Assembly: GCA_039931675.1 (NCBI GenBank)
Contig: JBDTRM010000160.1
Span: 1-34,852, forward strand
Length of the DNA stretch: 34,852 bases
Direction: 5' to 3'
Source of the DNA: JAEUTH01 sp039931675
GTDB lineage: Bacteria > Bacteroidota > Bacteroidia > AKYH767-A > OLB10
The notes beneath the pieces were generated by a model. That model was given only the letters and a program-made list of their open reading frames with translations, made no database searches and had not been told where the DNA came from. The first letter of the stretch is position 1; the number at the start of each line of letters is the position of its first letter. Below, one piece after another: positions 26,501-34,703 of this stretch. A program made the translations under genes and the position numbers.

Positions 26501-27343
26501 AGCGCAATGAATCAGACGATAACTATGGCTGGCACTTATAATTGCAATGTAACTTCCTGTTCGATTGTTACTCCTTTGAGTTTTACTGTTTATAAAGATT
26601 CAGCAAATGCACAGATAACAGCAGGAAATTCTTTGCTGACCTTTTGTAGCGGTGATTCTCTTTTACTCACTGCAAATACAGGAATGACAGGATATTCATG
26701 GCTACCTGCCGGTGACACAACTATGAATATTTATGTCAATCAACCCGGGAATTATTCGCTCATAACCACAAGCGTACACGGATGTAAAGACACAGCAACT
26801 ATTACAATAAATGAAGTTCAGAATACGCTTTCCCCTCCTATTGTTTCTGATACCTTAATTTGTGCAGGCGATTCTGTTTTAATAATTGCTGATAGTAATG
26901 ATTCGATACATTGGTCATTGACTCAATCATATTCAAATACTTTTCAGATCGGGACTTCACTTCAAACCTCTGCTTTAACTACGCCTGTTACTTATTATTT
27001 ATTCACTGAAGCAGGGCTTTGTAAAAGCGGTTTTGATTCTGTTGTTATTACTATTGATGAACATTGCCACACTATTTTTATTCCAAATGTATTTACTCCC
27101 AACGGTGACGGAATAAATGATTTCTTCCCCGCATATTCAGGACTTTATAAACTCGATATAAAAATATTCGACCGCTGGGGAATTGTTGTTTACGAGGGTT
27201 TACAAAAACTGAACGGTTGGGATGGTCGTACAACAAATGGCGAATGGGTGCCTGACGGTACGTATTATTATGCGCTCACTGCTTACTTTTTTGATGGAAC
27301 TCCTTACAGCCAAAAAGGATTTTTGACATTACTAAAAAATTAA
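23537..27343 (+). CDS. Secreted beta-propeller-repeat protein with T9SS type B (CHU_C) tail
   Basis: The protein has 1268 residues from the preferred ATG at 23537 (an ATG three codons upstream is also possible). A signal peptide ends SSKA|QYW. Residues about 20-430 carry SBBP-type repeats: W-x-(K)RAGG, then DxGNxxVTGxF, then DIFIAKYNSAGTLLWVKRAG, repeated roughly seven times and predicted to form a beta-propeller. The middle is rich in short Ig-like segments with paired cysteines and YxWSTGD, ICPGDTVMLIA and GYSWLPAGDTT motifs. The last ~85 residues (IFIPNVFTPNGDGINDFF ... IFDRWGIVVYEG ... NGEWVPDGTYYY) are the gliding-motility C-terminal sorting domain, directing T9SS export and surface attachment. 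It lies 51 bases after xylH but functionally looks separate. Its binding partner is unknown. Confidence 0.85.
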   Translation: MKTTCIFFLLLLTLTSSKAQYWMQRGGGLTIDEGMDIASDGANNTYTTGYFTTTATFDNNNITSAGLDDIFIVKTSSAGNLQWLKRAGGLNIDKALSIDADNSGNIVVTGFFYTTADFVGQTITSAGQQDIFIAKYNSAGTLLWVKRAGGTGSDIGNGVTFDNSGNVIVTGEFAGSCSFGSTTLVSQNSSIDIFTAKYDSNGNLLWAKKGSGPYTDRGTDVSADVNGNIYVAGMFSDTITFDQQHNNPMYNAMFVIQYNASGTEQWFRWMGSGTAVNMGGVAVHNNDVNITGNFSGTLYFFGGSTNPTLSSTYANDIFVCRFDVQGNLIWSQADGSSSEVTAQAIGTNSTGEIIIGGNFKCRFSDFSLQYGDGVFCSVGYWDTYTASYDNSGNWLWARQYGGNQNDYFNGLTVLPNNKTANTGSYENRFGVPFEQGVFTAKGQLGVDYDNLPLSIPAYCSDNSYGHFVNYLSYGNSDIFINSNVDINRQPYDYFQRTGSICTRPFNDICIGGSLANLSCPDTITHCGSTSIGVDLNTYNYIDPDFNYLWSTGDLTGSIGVANSGYYNVKVTSADGCFVNLDTVYFLSNPDPPQPLITDSKGININASSTQPIPICLPDSVILTCSNAGTNIVHWNSFPVGQNPVTIFTGGNKNCTLTNQFGCTNSNYVQIIAGIALPVVQPIMKCLDDTDGNDTITLCLGDNFRMFLYDQLSNPGGSNINCFPAMTYANWNANATLAYGTPSICSPYSENYFSPISVGNFSVTISSWIIRSNPCDTDSIFCSKSLYILVNPTPTGSINNIVITGPTTICPGDTVMLIATPDTNIYNWSTGDQNDTIFVNQPGFYYASTYQTITNVFGCSATISGSANIYITPYPQPNVTMIPVNGLICPNDSVELICSGTGLYHWQGPNGNVGNNASAVYVNTPGFYYCIQTVAPGCDLVSNTVQVIQYNIPLIISFPGEAICSNTPVMLTVITNPGSIIQWLPPLSGSAMNQTITMAGTYNCNVTSCSIVTPLSFTVYKDSANAQITAGNSLLTFCSGDSLLLTANTGMTGYSWLPAGDTTMNIYVNQPGNYSLITTSVHGCKDTATITINEVQNTLSPPIVSDTLICAGDSVLIIADSNDSIHWSLTQSYSNTFQIGTSLQTSALTTPVTYYLFTEAGLCKSGFDSVVITIDEHCHTIFIPNVFTPNGDGINDFFPAYSGLYKLDIKIFDRWGIVVYEGLQKLNGWDGRTTNGEWVPDGTYYYALTAYFFDGTPYSQKGFLTLLKN

Positions 27344-27360
27344 AACTCTTTACACTTACA

Positions 27361-27443
27361 TGCGTATGGTTGGTGTTTTTTTCACCAACCATCGGGATGT
27401 GCTGTCAGTGGTTGGTGAAAAAAACACCAACCACCTGCAAAAA
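27361..27443 (-). repeat. Double-hairpin element, copy 2, opposite orientation to copy 1
   Basis: It has the same two-arm structure as the copy at 22250-22332: TGGTTGGTG-T7-CACCAACCA, a short centre with TGTGCTGTC, and TGGTTGGTG-A7-CACCAACCA. Read on the minus strand, its centre and its outer flanks (TGCxxGTGG at one end, ATACGCA at the other) line up with copy 1, which shows that the unit is larger than the hairpins alone. It begins 17 bases after the preceding gene's stop and could act as its terminator. Confidence 0.75.
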
Positions 27444-27511
27444 ATGGATATTGGTAAATCAAAGTCATTTGATTACAATTACACGTTCATCATTTAATAC
27501 ACTCCCCTATT

Positions 27512-28810
27512 ATGAAAAAACTTCTGCTATCACTTTCAGCAATTCTTTTTAACACAATAGTTTTCGCGCAAACTATTTGTAATCCTACCGGTAATGTTGT
27601 TCTCTTTTCAAATTATGATGGCGGACAATTGGATATAAATGTGGATGTAAATATTCCGAACCTTAAAATTGGTGTGGTGAGTTACGAACCTGTTGCCATA
27701 AATCTTTCAGGTACTTTTGTGAATAATGTCAGTGCAGTCAGGTTTGCAGGTTATGTAACTACCACTAATAATCATTGCACCAATACACCACCGCAAACAA
27801 TTATTAATGGCGCTCCTGCCGGAACGGATACTATTATTTTTATGCCTTCATCGCCTGTTCCTAATCCTAATGGCTATTACATTATCATTTGCAACTACTC
27901 ATGCGACACTGCAAATAACCAGGGCGGCTGCAACACACCTGATCAGATAGCAGCGTATTTTATCCAGGAGTTTGGTGGACAAATGCGTTTTCATTATACA
28001 CAATACGGATGCTGGACAGGGACACATTTAATAAGTGCAGGCGGCAATTGTTGTGTGGGTGCAACATCAGTTGTTGTTCCACCGGTGGCAGGATTGCAAT
28101 CATCAGATACAACATTTTGTGAGAAGTTATGTTTAGACTTTACTGATCTCTCAAGTAATAGTCCAACAACATGGCAATGGTTTTTTCCCGGTGCTGACAG
28201 TACAACAAGCTCACTGCAGAACCCAACTTACATTTGTTATAACAATTACGGAAGTTTTGATGTTACGCTTATAGCCTGCAATAGTGGCGGATGCGATACC
28301 ATAACAAAAACAAATTTTATAAACGAATATCCTGAACCTTACGATAGCATCTGGCAGTCGAATGACACGTTATACTCTCTGCCTGCTGCAACCTATCAAT
28401 GGTATGAAACAACATCGGGATTAATAACCGGGGCAACATCACAAGCATACGTAACTACAATGGCGGGTAATTATTATTGCCTCATAACAGATAGCATTGG
28501 CTGTATTGGCAATTCAAATACCATTGCGATAACAACTGGCATTACAACGGTATCAGCCAATATCAAAACTGTTATACAACCCAACCCATTTAACAATGAA
28601 ATTACCGTAAGCATTGAAAAACTGAATCTGAAAAATGTTCAGTTGATTTTAAAAAACAGCCTTGGACAAACTGTGATAAGTGAAAATGGTTTCGCCAATG
28701 CAGGCAACTTTAAAACAACTTTATCCACAACTAATTTATCAAAAGGAATTTACCTGTTACAAATAATTATTGACGGGCAAATGCTTTCAAATAAAATTAT
28801 TAAGGAGTAG
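27512..28810 (+). CDS. Secreted PKD-domain protein with T9SS type A sorting tail
   Basis: The product is 432 residues with a signal peptide ending VFA|QT (about residue 19). The N-terminal ~170 residues are cysteine-rich with no domain I recognise (CNYSCDTANNQGGCNTPDQI; HYTQYGCWTGTHLI). A PKD domain follows at about 195-270 (LCLDFTDLSSNSPTTWQWFF, NPTYICYNNYGSFDVTL). A short Ig-like segment (YQWYETTSGLITGATSQAYV) precedes the Por sorting domain at about 350-432 (IQPNPFNNEITVSI, LKNSLGQTVI, LSKGIYLLQI). Export by T9SS and anchoring or release at the cell surface are inferred from that tail. The gene stands alone, with repeat elements on both sides. Function unknown. Confidence 0.82.
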   Translation: MKKLLLSLSAILFNTIVFAQTICNPTGNVVLFSNYDGGQLDINVDVNIPNLKIGVVSYEPVAINLSGTFVNNVSAVRFAGYVTTTNNHCTNTPPQTIINGAPAGTDTIIFMPSSPVPNPNGYYIIICNYSCDTANNQGGCNTPDQIAAYFIQEFGGQMRFHYTQYGCWTGTHLISAGGNCCVGATSVVVPPVAGLQSSDTTFCEKLCLDFTDLSSNSPTTWQWFFPGADSTTSSLQNPTYICYNNYGSFDVTLIACNSGGCDTITKTNFINEYPEPYDSIWQSNDTLYSLPAATYQWYETTSGLITGATSQAYVTTMAGNYYCLITDSIGCIGNSNTIAITTGITTVSANIKTVIQPNPFNNEITVSIEKLNLKNVQLILKNSLGQTVISENGFANAGNFKTTLSTTNLSKGIYLLQIIIDGQMLSNKIIKE

Positions 28811-29433
28811 GATAAATTATTGATAGAAGAATTTCTGCTGTACTACGCTCCGGTAATTGTCATTCTGTAAGGAACTTCTGTGTTTGGAAACGAATTTTCG
28901 GTTTGCGCACAATTGACTGAATGGAAAGTATTGTGAAAATGAAATCCGGTTTCAAACAACCAATTGAACAAAGTACAAACATATGCTCCTTTTCACAGAA
29001 GGTTCTTTCAGAATGACATAGTCGTCCTTGTCATCCTGCAAGGAACTTCTGTGTTTGGAAACGAATTTTCGGTTTGCGCACAATTGATTGAATGGAAAGT
29101 ATTGTGAAAATGAAATCCGGTTTCAAATAATCAATTGAACAAATACAATCATGCGTTCCTTTTCAAAGAAGGTTCTTTCAGAATGACATAGTCGTCCTTG
29201 TCATCCTGCAAGGAATTTCTGTGTTTAGAAACGACCCGCCAATAACATATACTACAGTAGTTACAAAAGCGAGTTACTTTGGTGGAAGTGATTTTGATTG
29301 AGTACAATATTCGCAGCACTTTGGGACGCTCTATGCTTTCTAATATGCCTGTACTATAAAGCGGCAATTATTTATTTGCAGTTTCAACTTCTTTACTACC
29401 TTTAACCTGTTGTTCCACCTGAACACGAATGCC
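28811..29433. other. Gene-free region between two T9SS cargo genes
   Basis: Besides the tandem element array (28859-29235), the stretch holds the palindromic 12-mer TACGCTCCGGTA at 28844-28855. About 200 bases (29236-29433) upstream of the PKD-repeat gene should contain its promoter. The closest -7 candidate is TTTATTTG near 29368-29380, with one mismatch, and no clear -33 element. No gene or RNA was recognised. Confidence 0.55.
28859..29235 (+). mobile_element. Tandem array of MITE-like elements: two full copies and a third left end
   Basis: Element 1 (28859-29017, 159 bp) and element 2 (29030-29187, 158 bp) are about 90% identical over their length. They are followed by the left end of a third copy (29200-29235). 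Each begins GTCATTCTG or GTCATCCTG and ends CAGAATGAC. The terminal 24 bases are imperfect inverted repeats (GTCATTCTGTAAGGAACTTC against GTCATTCTGAAAGAACCTTC). The same 12-base spacer ATAGTCGTCCTT follows both full copies, so the array arose by duplication of a 170-171 bp unit. There is no coding capacity. Confidence 0.75.
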
Positions 29434-32400
29434 ATGAAACGCCATTTAACCTTTTTATTATTAGTTATTGTGTCTTGTGCACTTGCCCAGCCCCAAAGCA
29501 GTTGCCCTAATGCCGATTTCGAGCAGGGTAACTTTACTAACTGGCTTGGCGAAACCGGTACCTGCTGCCCCATCTCTACCAGTGCAAGCGGAATAGTTCC
29601 GGGAAGGCATACTATTATGAGCGGCCCTGGCACTGATCCTTATTCGCTTGGACAGATTCCTGTTGTAGCGCCTGGCGGGCAGTACTCGGCACGATTGGGA
29701 AATGATAATGTAGGCGCAGAAGCTGAAAAACTTATTTACAATTTTACTGTTTCACCGCAAACTGAATTGTTCATTTACCGTTATGCAGTAGTGCTTGAGG
29801 ACCCCGCACATGATCCGGCAGAACAGCCGCGGTTTGAGATTCGTGTTTTTGATCAGAATGGAATTGATGTTTCATGCGGCACTTATAATGTAGTGGCAAG
29901 TGCAAGTATTCCGGGCTTTCAGAATAACGGTGATTATCGTTTTAAAACATGGACCACCGTAGGCATTGAGCTATCGCAATACATGAATCAAAATGTAACG
30001 ATTGAATTTTCAACCGGTGACTGTTCGCTTACCGGGCACTTTGGCTATGCTTATGTTGATTGCTATTGCAGCGCGCTACAGATCAACAGTGATTTTTGCC
30101 CTGGTTCAGGATTCTCTGTTTTGCAGGCACCGCCCGGCTTTGCAAGCTATGCATGGAGCAACGGAGCCACCACGCAAAATGTTACCATTCCAAATCCCAT
30201 GGTGGGAACTAACTATACAGTTACCATGACATCGGTTACAGGTTGCACAGTTTCACTCACTAACGTGATAACCATTACCACCATGACTGCTGATTTTACT
30301 ACTTCGCAAAGCTTGTGTCAAAACGATGCGCAATTTTTTGATAACTCATCAGTGCTTAACGGAACTCCTATAGTAAGCTGGCAGTGGAGCTTTGGAGATG
30401 GAACTACAGGCAGCGTTAAAAATCCCCAGCATTTATATGCAAATGCCGGTAATTATGTTGTTACACTTATATCTGCTAACGGGGGCGGGTGCGTTGACAC
30501 CATTTCAAAGCCTGTTACCATAGACACTATACCCAATGCAAATTTTTCTTACACGGCCGCATGTCCGGGCACTCCCATAACTTTTACCGATAACACTGTA
30601 ATTACTGCCGGGGTGATCACCTCATGGCTTTGGAACTTTGGCACTGTTACCTCTAACCTGCAAAATCCATCACATACCTACCCTGCCCCCGGAACAAATA
30701 ATGTATCGCTTATTGTACAGACCTCTAATGGATGCAAGGATACGGTTATATTGCCTGTTACCACATCACCTTCACCGGTAGCTGATTTCACTTACACCCC
30801 GGCATGTAATAACCAGCCTTTGATTTTCACAAGCAACATTTCTTTTCCATCAGGAACCATCACTTCATACAATTGGAATTTTGGTGACGGAACTTTTGAT
30901 TTAACAGCAAACCCCGCCCATGCATATAGCAGTCCCGGCACATATACTGTTACGCTTATTGTGCAGGGTAGCAATGGCTGCGTTGATTCCATTCAAAAAC
31001 AGGTGGTGTTTAATGCTGTGCCTGCTGCAAATTTTACCTACAGTAATTTATGTGAAACAAATGCCTCTTCATTTACTGATTTGTCAGTTCTCACAGGCGG
31101 CAGCATCAATGCCTGGAATTGGAATTTCGGAGACGGCACGGCTGCATCAATTATTAAAAATCCTTATCACGTTTATGCTGCTGCCGGAAATTATACCGTA
31201 ACGCTGATTGCAACAGGTACCAATGGCTGCAAGGATACGCTTGCACAAAACATTGTTATTAAACCTTCGCCTGTTGCTGCATTTAATAATTTACCGGTTT
31301 GTCCGGGCAGCCCCGTACAATTAACTGATATGTCACAATTCGCTTCTGGCAATATCACTAACTGGAGCTGGAACTTTGGCGATGGCAGTCCTTTAAGTGC
31401 GTTGCAAAATCCACAACACATTTATGTTATAGGTTCTTATAATGTAACGTTAGTGGTAACAGGAAATAACGGGTGCGTGGATACGCTCGTGCAGCCGCTC
31501 GCTACACTAACTGTTCCTAATGCATTGTTTACTTCAACAGCCACATGTGGAAACCTGCCTGTCACATTTACTGATCAGTCAACAGCGGCAGGCTCATCTA
31601 TCAGTTCGTGGAGTTGGAACTTTGGTGATGGTTCTCCCTTTTCATTGATACAAAACCCCTTGCATACGTATAATGCACAGGGTGCCTATTTTGTATCACT
31701 AATCGTACAGGCTTTGAATGGTTGTATTGATACCTTGAATAAAGAAGTAATTGTAAGTCCTTTTCCAACTGCTGATTTTAATTTCACTGCTCCGTGTAAA
31801 TATGATTCAGTAAACTTTTATGATCTGTCAACAGTACCCGTTGGCTTTATAACCACCTGGGAATGGAATTTCGGGAACAGCACATCAGCAGTTAATGTGC
31901 AAGACCCGGCAGTTCTGTACAACGTTTCGGGAACTTATCCTGTTTCGCTTATCGCAATCAGTTCAAACGGATGCAGGGATACCGTTGTAAAAAATATTAC
32001 TGTAAAGCCATTGCCGGTTGCCGATTTCTATTTTCAATCTGTTTGTCAGAATGTTCCGGTAATGTTTGCAGACAGTTCAAAATTAAATGGAGGAACCATT
32101 ACATCATGGAACTGGGATTTTGGTGATGCCGCTGTTTCATCACAATCAAATCCTTTTCATGCCTATACGCTTTCAGGTAATTATAATGTGCAATTAATAG
32201 TGACCGGGAGTAATGGCTGTATTGACACTTTGGTCAAAACCGTTTTTATCAAGCCATTGCCTGTAGCTCATTTTGGCTTTAATGATGTTTGCGTTTATTA
32301 TTCAGTGGCATTTCACGATAGCTCATCGCTTGCCGGTGGCAATGTTATTGACTGGGATTGGGCTTTTGGTGATGGCAAGGGAGATACGGTAAATCAAAAC

Positions 32401-33777
32401 CCATCGCATACTTACAATGCTCCCGGTAGCTATAATGTATTGTTAACCGTAACAGGAAACAATGGATGCTCTAACAACCACGTTATACCTATAACAGTTT
32501 TCCCCCAGCCCGTTGTCAGTTTTTCGCATGACACTGCCTGCATCAATTATCCATTACAGTTTACCGATCTTTCTTCAGGTGTTGGCACTTCAGTTTCAGC
32601 GTGGCATTGGACATTTGGCGATGGAGGCAGTTCCCTGTTGCAAGATCCTCTTCACGCCTATCTTTCAGATACCAATTTTGCGGTAACGCTTATAGTCACA
32701 TCAGGACAGGGTTGCACAGACACAGTGAATAAAATAATTACAGTTTACCCCGGACCGCAGGTTGATTTTTCATCTGCAAATGTTTGTTTTAAACAGCCCA
32801 TGCTTTTTAAGGATTCTTCAATTGCGGTTGCAGGAACTATTGCCGCTTACAACTGGAATTTTGGCGACAGTTCTTCATTTTCATCTGCCCAAAATCCTTC
32901 ACACAATTATTCTGTGCCAGGCAATTATATTACGTGGCATTATGTAACAAACTCTTACGGTTGCCGCGATTCTGCATCAAAAACTTTTGAAGTGTATGAA
33001 TTGCCCGTGCCTGTTTATCTTGCTTCCGACACTGCCGGTTGCAAGCCGCTGCCTGTTAACTTTACTTCACTGTCATATACCAATGATGGTAATATTACCA
33101 ACTGGAACTGGCAGTTTGGCGATGGCGGCACTGATACTGTAATTAATCCTTATTATGTTTATAATAATGATGGCTTTTATAATGTAAGTCTGTCGTTGCA
33201 GACAAACCTTGGCTGCAAGGACTCTATCACAAAAATAAATTGGATTAATGTTTATCCTAAACCTGTTGCAGCTTTTGATTTTTATCCGCAGGATCTTTCT
33301 GTGTTCTTGGACTGGACACAGGTTACTGATGAGTCTATAGGAGCTACGCAATGGTTTTATGATTTTGGCGACAGCTTAACTTCTGAACTTCAACACCCGA
33401 AACATACTTATGCCCAGCCTGGAATTTATAACATTTACCAGATTGTTACTAACCAGTATGATTGCAAGGACACCTTATATAAAATAATAGAAGTGAAGGA
33501 TGGCACTGCTATTTATATTCCGAATTCATTTACTCCGAATGATGACGGAAGCAACGATCGCTTTGCACCTATAGGGTACCATGTTAAAGATTTCCTGATT
33601 TACATTTTTAATCGCTGGGGCGAAGAAGTCTTTAAATCTTCAAACTTGAATCAGCCCTGGGATGGTACTTACAAAGGAACACATGCACAGGAAGGCGTGT
33701 ATGTTTACCTGCTTAAGGTGCAGGATGTAGAAGGAAAGACAAAGCTGTATAAAGGAACTGTGAGTTTGGTGAGGTAA
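29434..33777 (+). CDS. Giant secreted protein with 13 PKD domains and T9SS type B (CHU_C) tail
   Basis: The protein has 1447 residues from the ATG at 29434. The frame extends 8 codons further upstream to a TTG, which is rejected because the signal peptide MKRHLTFLLLVIVSCALAQ begins properly at the ATG. Residues ~24-212 form a beta-sandwich-like domain (CPNADFEQGNFTNWLGETGT ... TWTTVGIELSQYMNQNVTIE ... FGYAYVDCYC), typical of N-terminal domains in this kind of cargo. An Ig-like segment occupies ~213-285. Thirteen PKD domains of about 82 residues follow (286-1359). Each has a W-x-WxFGDG core, NPxHxY and a NGCxDT ending, with paired cysteines. The last 88 residues (IYIPNSFTPNDDGSNDRF ... IFNRWGEEVFKS ... 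EGVYVYLLKV) are the CHU_C sorting domain. It is probably a long surface stalk or adhesin; the ligand is unknown. It carries no enzymatic motif. Confidence 0.88.
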   Translation: MKRHLTFLLLVIVSCALAQPQSSCPNADFEQGNFTNWLGETGTCCPISTSASGIVPGRHTIMSGPGTDPYSLGQIPVVAPGGQYSARLGNDNVGAEAEKLIYNFTVSPQTELFIYRYAVVLEDPAHDPAEQPRFEIRVFDQNGIDVSCGTYNVVASASIPGFQNNGDYRFKTWTTVGIELSQYMNQNVTIEFSTGDCSLTGHFGYAYVDCYCSALQINSDFCPGSGFSVLQAPPGFASYAWSNGATTQNVTIPNPMVGTNYTVTMTSVTGCTVSLTNVITITTMTADFTTSQSLCQNDAQFFDNSSVLNGTPIVSWQWSFGDGTTGSVKNPQHLYANAGNYVVTLISANGGGCVDTISKPVTIDTIPNANFSYTAACPGTPITFTDNTVITAGVITSWLWNFGTVTSNLQNPSHTYPAPGTNNVSLIVQTSNGCKDTVILPVTTSPSPVADFTYTPACNNQPLIFTSNISFPSGTITSYNWNFGDGTFDLTANPAHAYSSPGTYTVTLIVQGSNGCVDSIQKQVVFNAVPAANFTYSNLCETNASSFTDLSVLTGGSINAWNWNFGDGTAASIIKNPYHVYAAAGNYTVTLIATGTNGCKDTLAQNIVIKPSPVAAFNNLPVCPGSPVQLTDMSQFASGNITNWSWNFGDGSPLSALQNPQHIYVIGSYNVTLVVTGNNGCVDTLVQPLATLTVPNALFTSTATCGNLPVTFTDQSTAAGSSISSWSWNFGDGSPFSLIQNPLHTYNAQGAYFVSLIVQALNGCIDTLNKEVIVSPFPTADFNFTAPCKYDSVNFYDLSTVPVGFITTWEWNFGNSTSAVNVQDPAVLYNVSGTYPVSLIAISSNGCRDTVVKNITVKPLPVADFYFQSVCQNVPVMFADSSKLNGGTITSWNWDFGDAAVSSQSNPFHAYTLSGNYNVQLIVTGSNGCIDTLVKTVFIKPLPVAHFGFNDVCVYYSVAFHDSSSLAGGNVIDWDWAFGDGKGDTVNQNPSHTYNAPGSYNVLLTVTGNNGCSNNHVIPITVFPQPVVSFSHDTACINYPLQFTDLSSGVGTSVSAWHWTFGDGGSSLLQDPLHAYLSDTNFAVTLIVTSGQGCTDTVNKIITVYPGPQVDFSSANVCFKQPMLFKDSSIAVAGTIAAYNWNFGDSSSFSSAQNPSHNYSVPGNYITWHYVTNSYGCRDSASKTFEVYELPVPVYLASDTAGCKPLPVNFTSLSYTNDGNITNWNWQFGDGGTDTVINPYYVYNNDGFYNVSLSLQTNLGCKDSITKINWINVYPKPVAAFDFYPQDLSVFLDWTQVTDESIGATQWFYDFGDSLTSELQHPKHTYAQPGIYNIYQIVTNQYDCKDTLYKIIEVKDGTAIYIPNSFTPNDDGSNDRFAPIGYHVKDFLIYIFNRWGEEVFKSSNLNQPWDGTYKGTHAQEGVYVYLLKVQDVEGKTKLYKGTVSLVR

Positions 33778-33874
33778 TTTAAGGATGTTCTGAAAATTCA
33801 TTTTTTTCCAGCACCGGAAATATTTCACCAACAACAATTTATTAAATCCTATACAGATTTGTATCAGAAAAATT

Positions 33875-33882
33875 TATATTTG
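33875..33882 (+). promoter_or_regulatory. TAnnTTTG -7 box upstream of the DUF1579 gene
   Basis: TATATTTG matches the -7 consensus exactly, 26 bases before the ATG at 33909. TTTG at 33858-33861 is closer than the usual -33 spacing, so the upstream element is uncertain. Confidence 0.45.
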
Positions 33883-33908
33883 TCACTATAATTTAAAAAC
33901 AAAAAACT

Positions 33909-34529
33909 ATGAAGAAAACTAACATTATTGCAATGACAATTGCGCTTACATGTTCATGCATTGCCGTGAATGCGCAGGACACAAAACAACCCCAGGCTGT
34001 TAACGCTGATGTGGCTAAGCCGAATTCAGAACAGGCAGCTATGGAAAAAGCATGGATGGCATACATGACACCCGGCCCAATGCATGAAATGCTTGCCAAG
34101 TGCAATGGCGACTGGAAGGAAGATATAACTATGTGGATGGCTCCCGGTGCTCCACCTACTAAAAGCACTTCTGTGTGTTCAAACACAATGATACTTGGCG
34201 GACGCTACCAGCAATCTACGCACAAAGGCGATTTTAACGGAATGCCCTTTGAAGGAATAAGCACTGTAGCTTATGATAATGCTTTGAAAATGTATATCAG
34301 CACCTGGATTGATAATATGGGAACAGGCATCATGTATATGAAAGGAACTTTCAATGAAAAAAACCACATGCTTACCTCAACCGGTAAAATGGTTGACCCA
34401 ATGACAGGAAAAGAAATTAACGTAAGAGAAACCTTTAAGTTTGTTGATGACAACAAACAAGTAATGGAGATGTTTGAAACGAGAGAGGGAAAAGAACGTA
34501 AAACAATGGAAATAACCTATACAAGATAG
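33909..34529 (+). CDS. Secreted DUF1579 family protein
   Basis: The product has 206 residues with a signal peptide ending VNA|QD (about residue 22). A linker rich in Gln, Ala and Asn follows. The DUF1579 domain runs from about 55 to the end: GDWKEDITMWMAPGAPPTKS, then LGGRYQQSTHKGDFNGMPFEGISTVAYDN in parts, YISTWIDNMGTGIMYMKGTF and ETFKFVDDNKQVMEMFE. The family has no established biochemical function; its fold is thought to be a lipocalin-like or related beta-barrel. The gene has its own -7 box and a good intrinsic terminator, so it is a single-gene transcript independent of the large PKD gene upstream. The start ATG follows an A-rich leader. Confidence 0.88.
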   Translation: MKKTNIIAMTIALTCSCIAVNAQDTKQPQAVNADVAKPNSEQAAMEKAWMAYMTPGPMHEMLAKCNGDWKEDITMWMAPGAPPTKSTSVCSNTMILGGRYQQSTHKGDFNGMPFEGISTVAYDNALKMYISTWIDNMGTGIMYMKGTFNEKNHMLTSTGKMVDPMTGKEINVRETFKFVDDNKQVMEMFETREGKERKTMEITYTR

Positions 34530-34554
34530 GTTAACATATTTAAAGTTATAAAAT

Positions 34555-34585
34555 AGGTTGTCACGAAAAGGGGCAGCCTTTTTTT
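34555..34585 (+). terminator. Intrinsic terminator of the DUF1579 gene
   Basis: AGGTTGTC (34555-34562) pairs with GGCAGCCT (34572-34579), allowing two G-U pairs, and is followed at once by seven T residues. It begins 26 bases after the stop codon. Confidence 0.75.
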
Positions 34586-34703
34586 ATTTTCACTGCGATC
34601 ATCTATCACCAACTAACCTATACCATAAGGGTTATTTTTTTTTTAAGTTAGCTTATTAGGTACTTTTTAAGACTATCTCATCGCTTAAAAGACAGCATCA
34701 AAA

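Noticed and set aside
27370..27552. Small gene after the propeller protein
   Set aside because: It translates the double-hairpin element (repetitive sequence) and overlaps the next real gene's signal peptide.
28859..29235. CRISPR-like array
   Set aside because: The repeat unit is about 170 bp with the same spacer both times and inverted termini; no short direct repeats with unique spacers and no cas genes.
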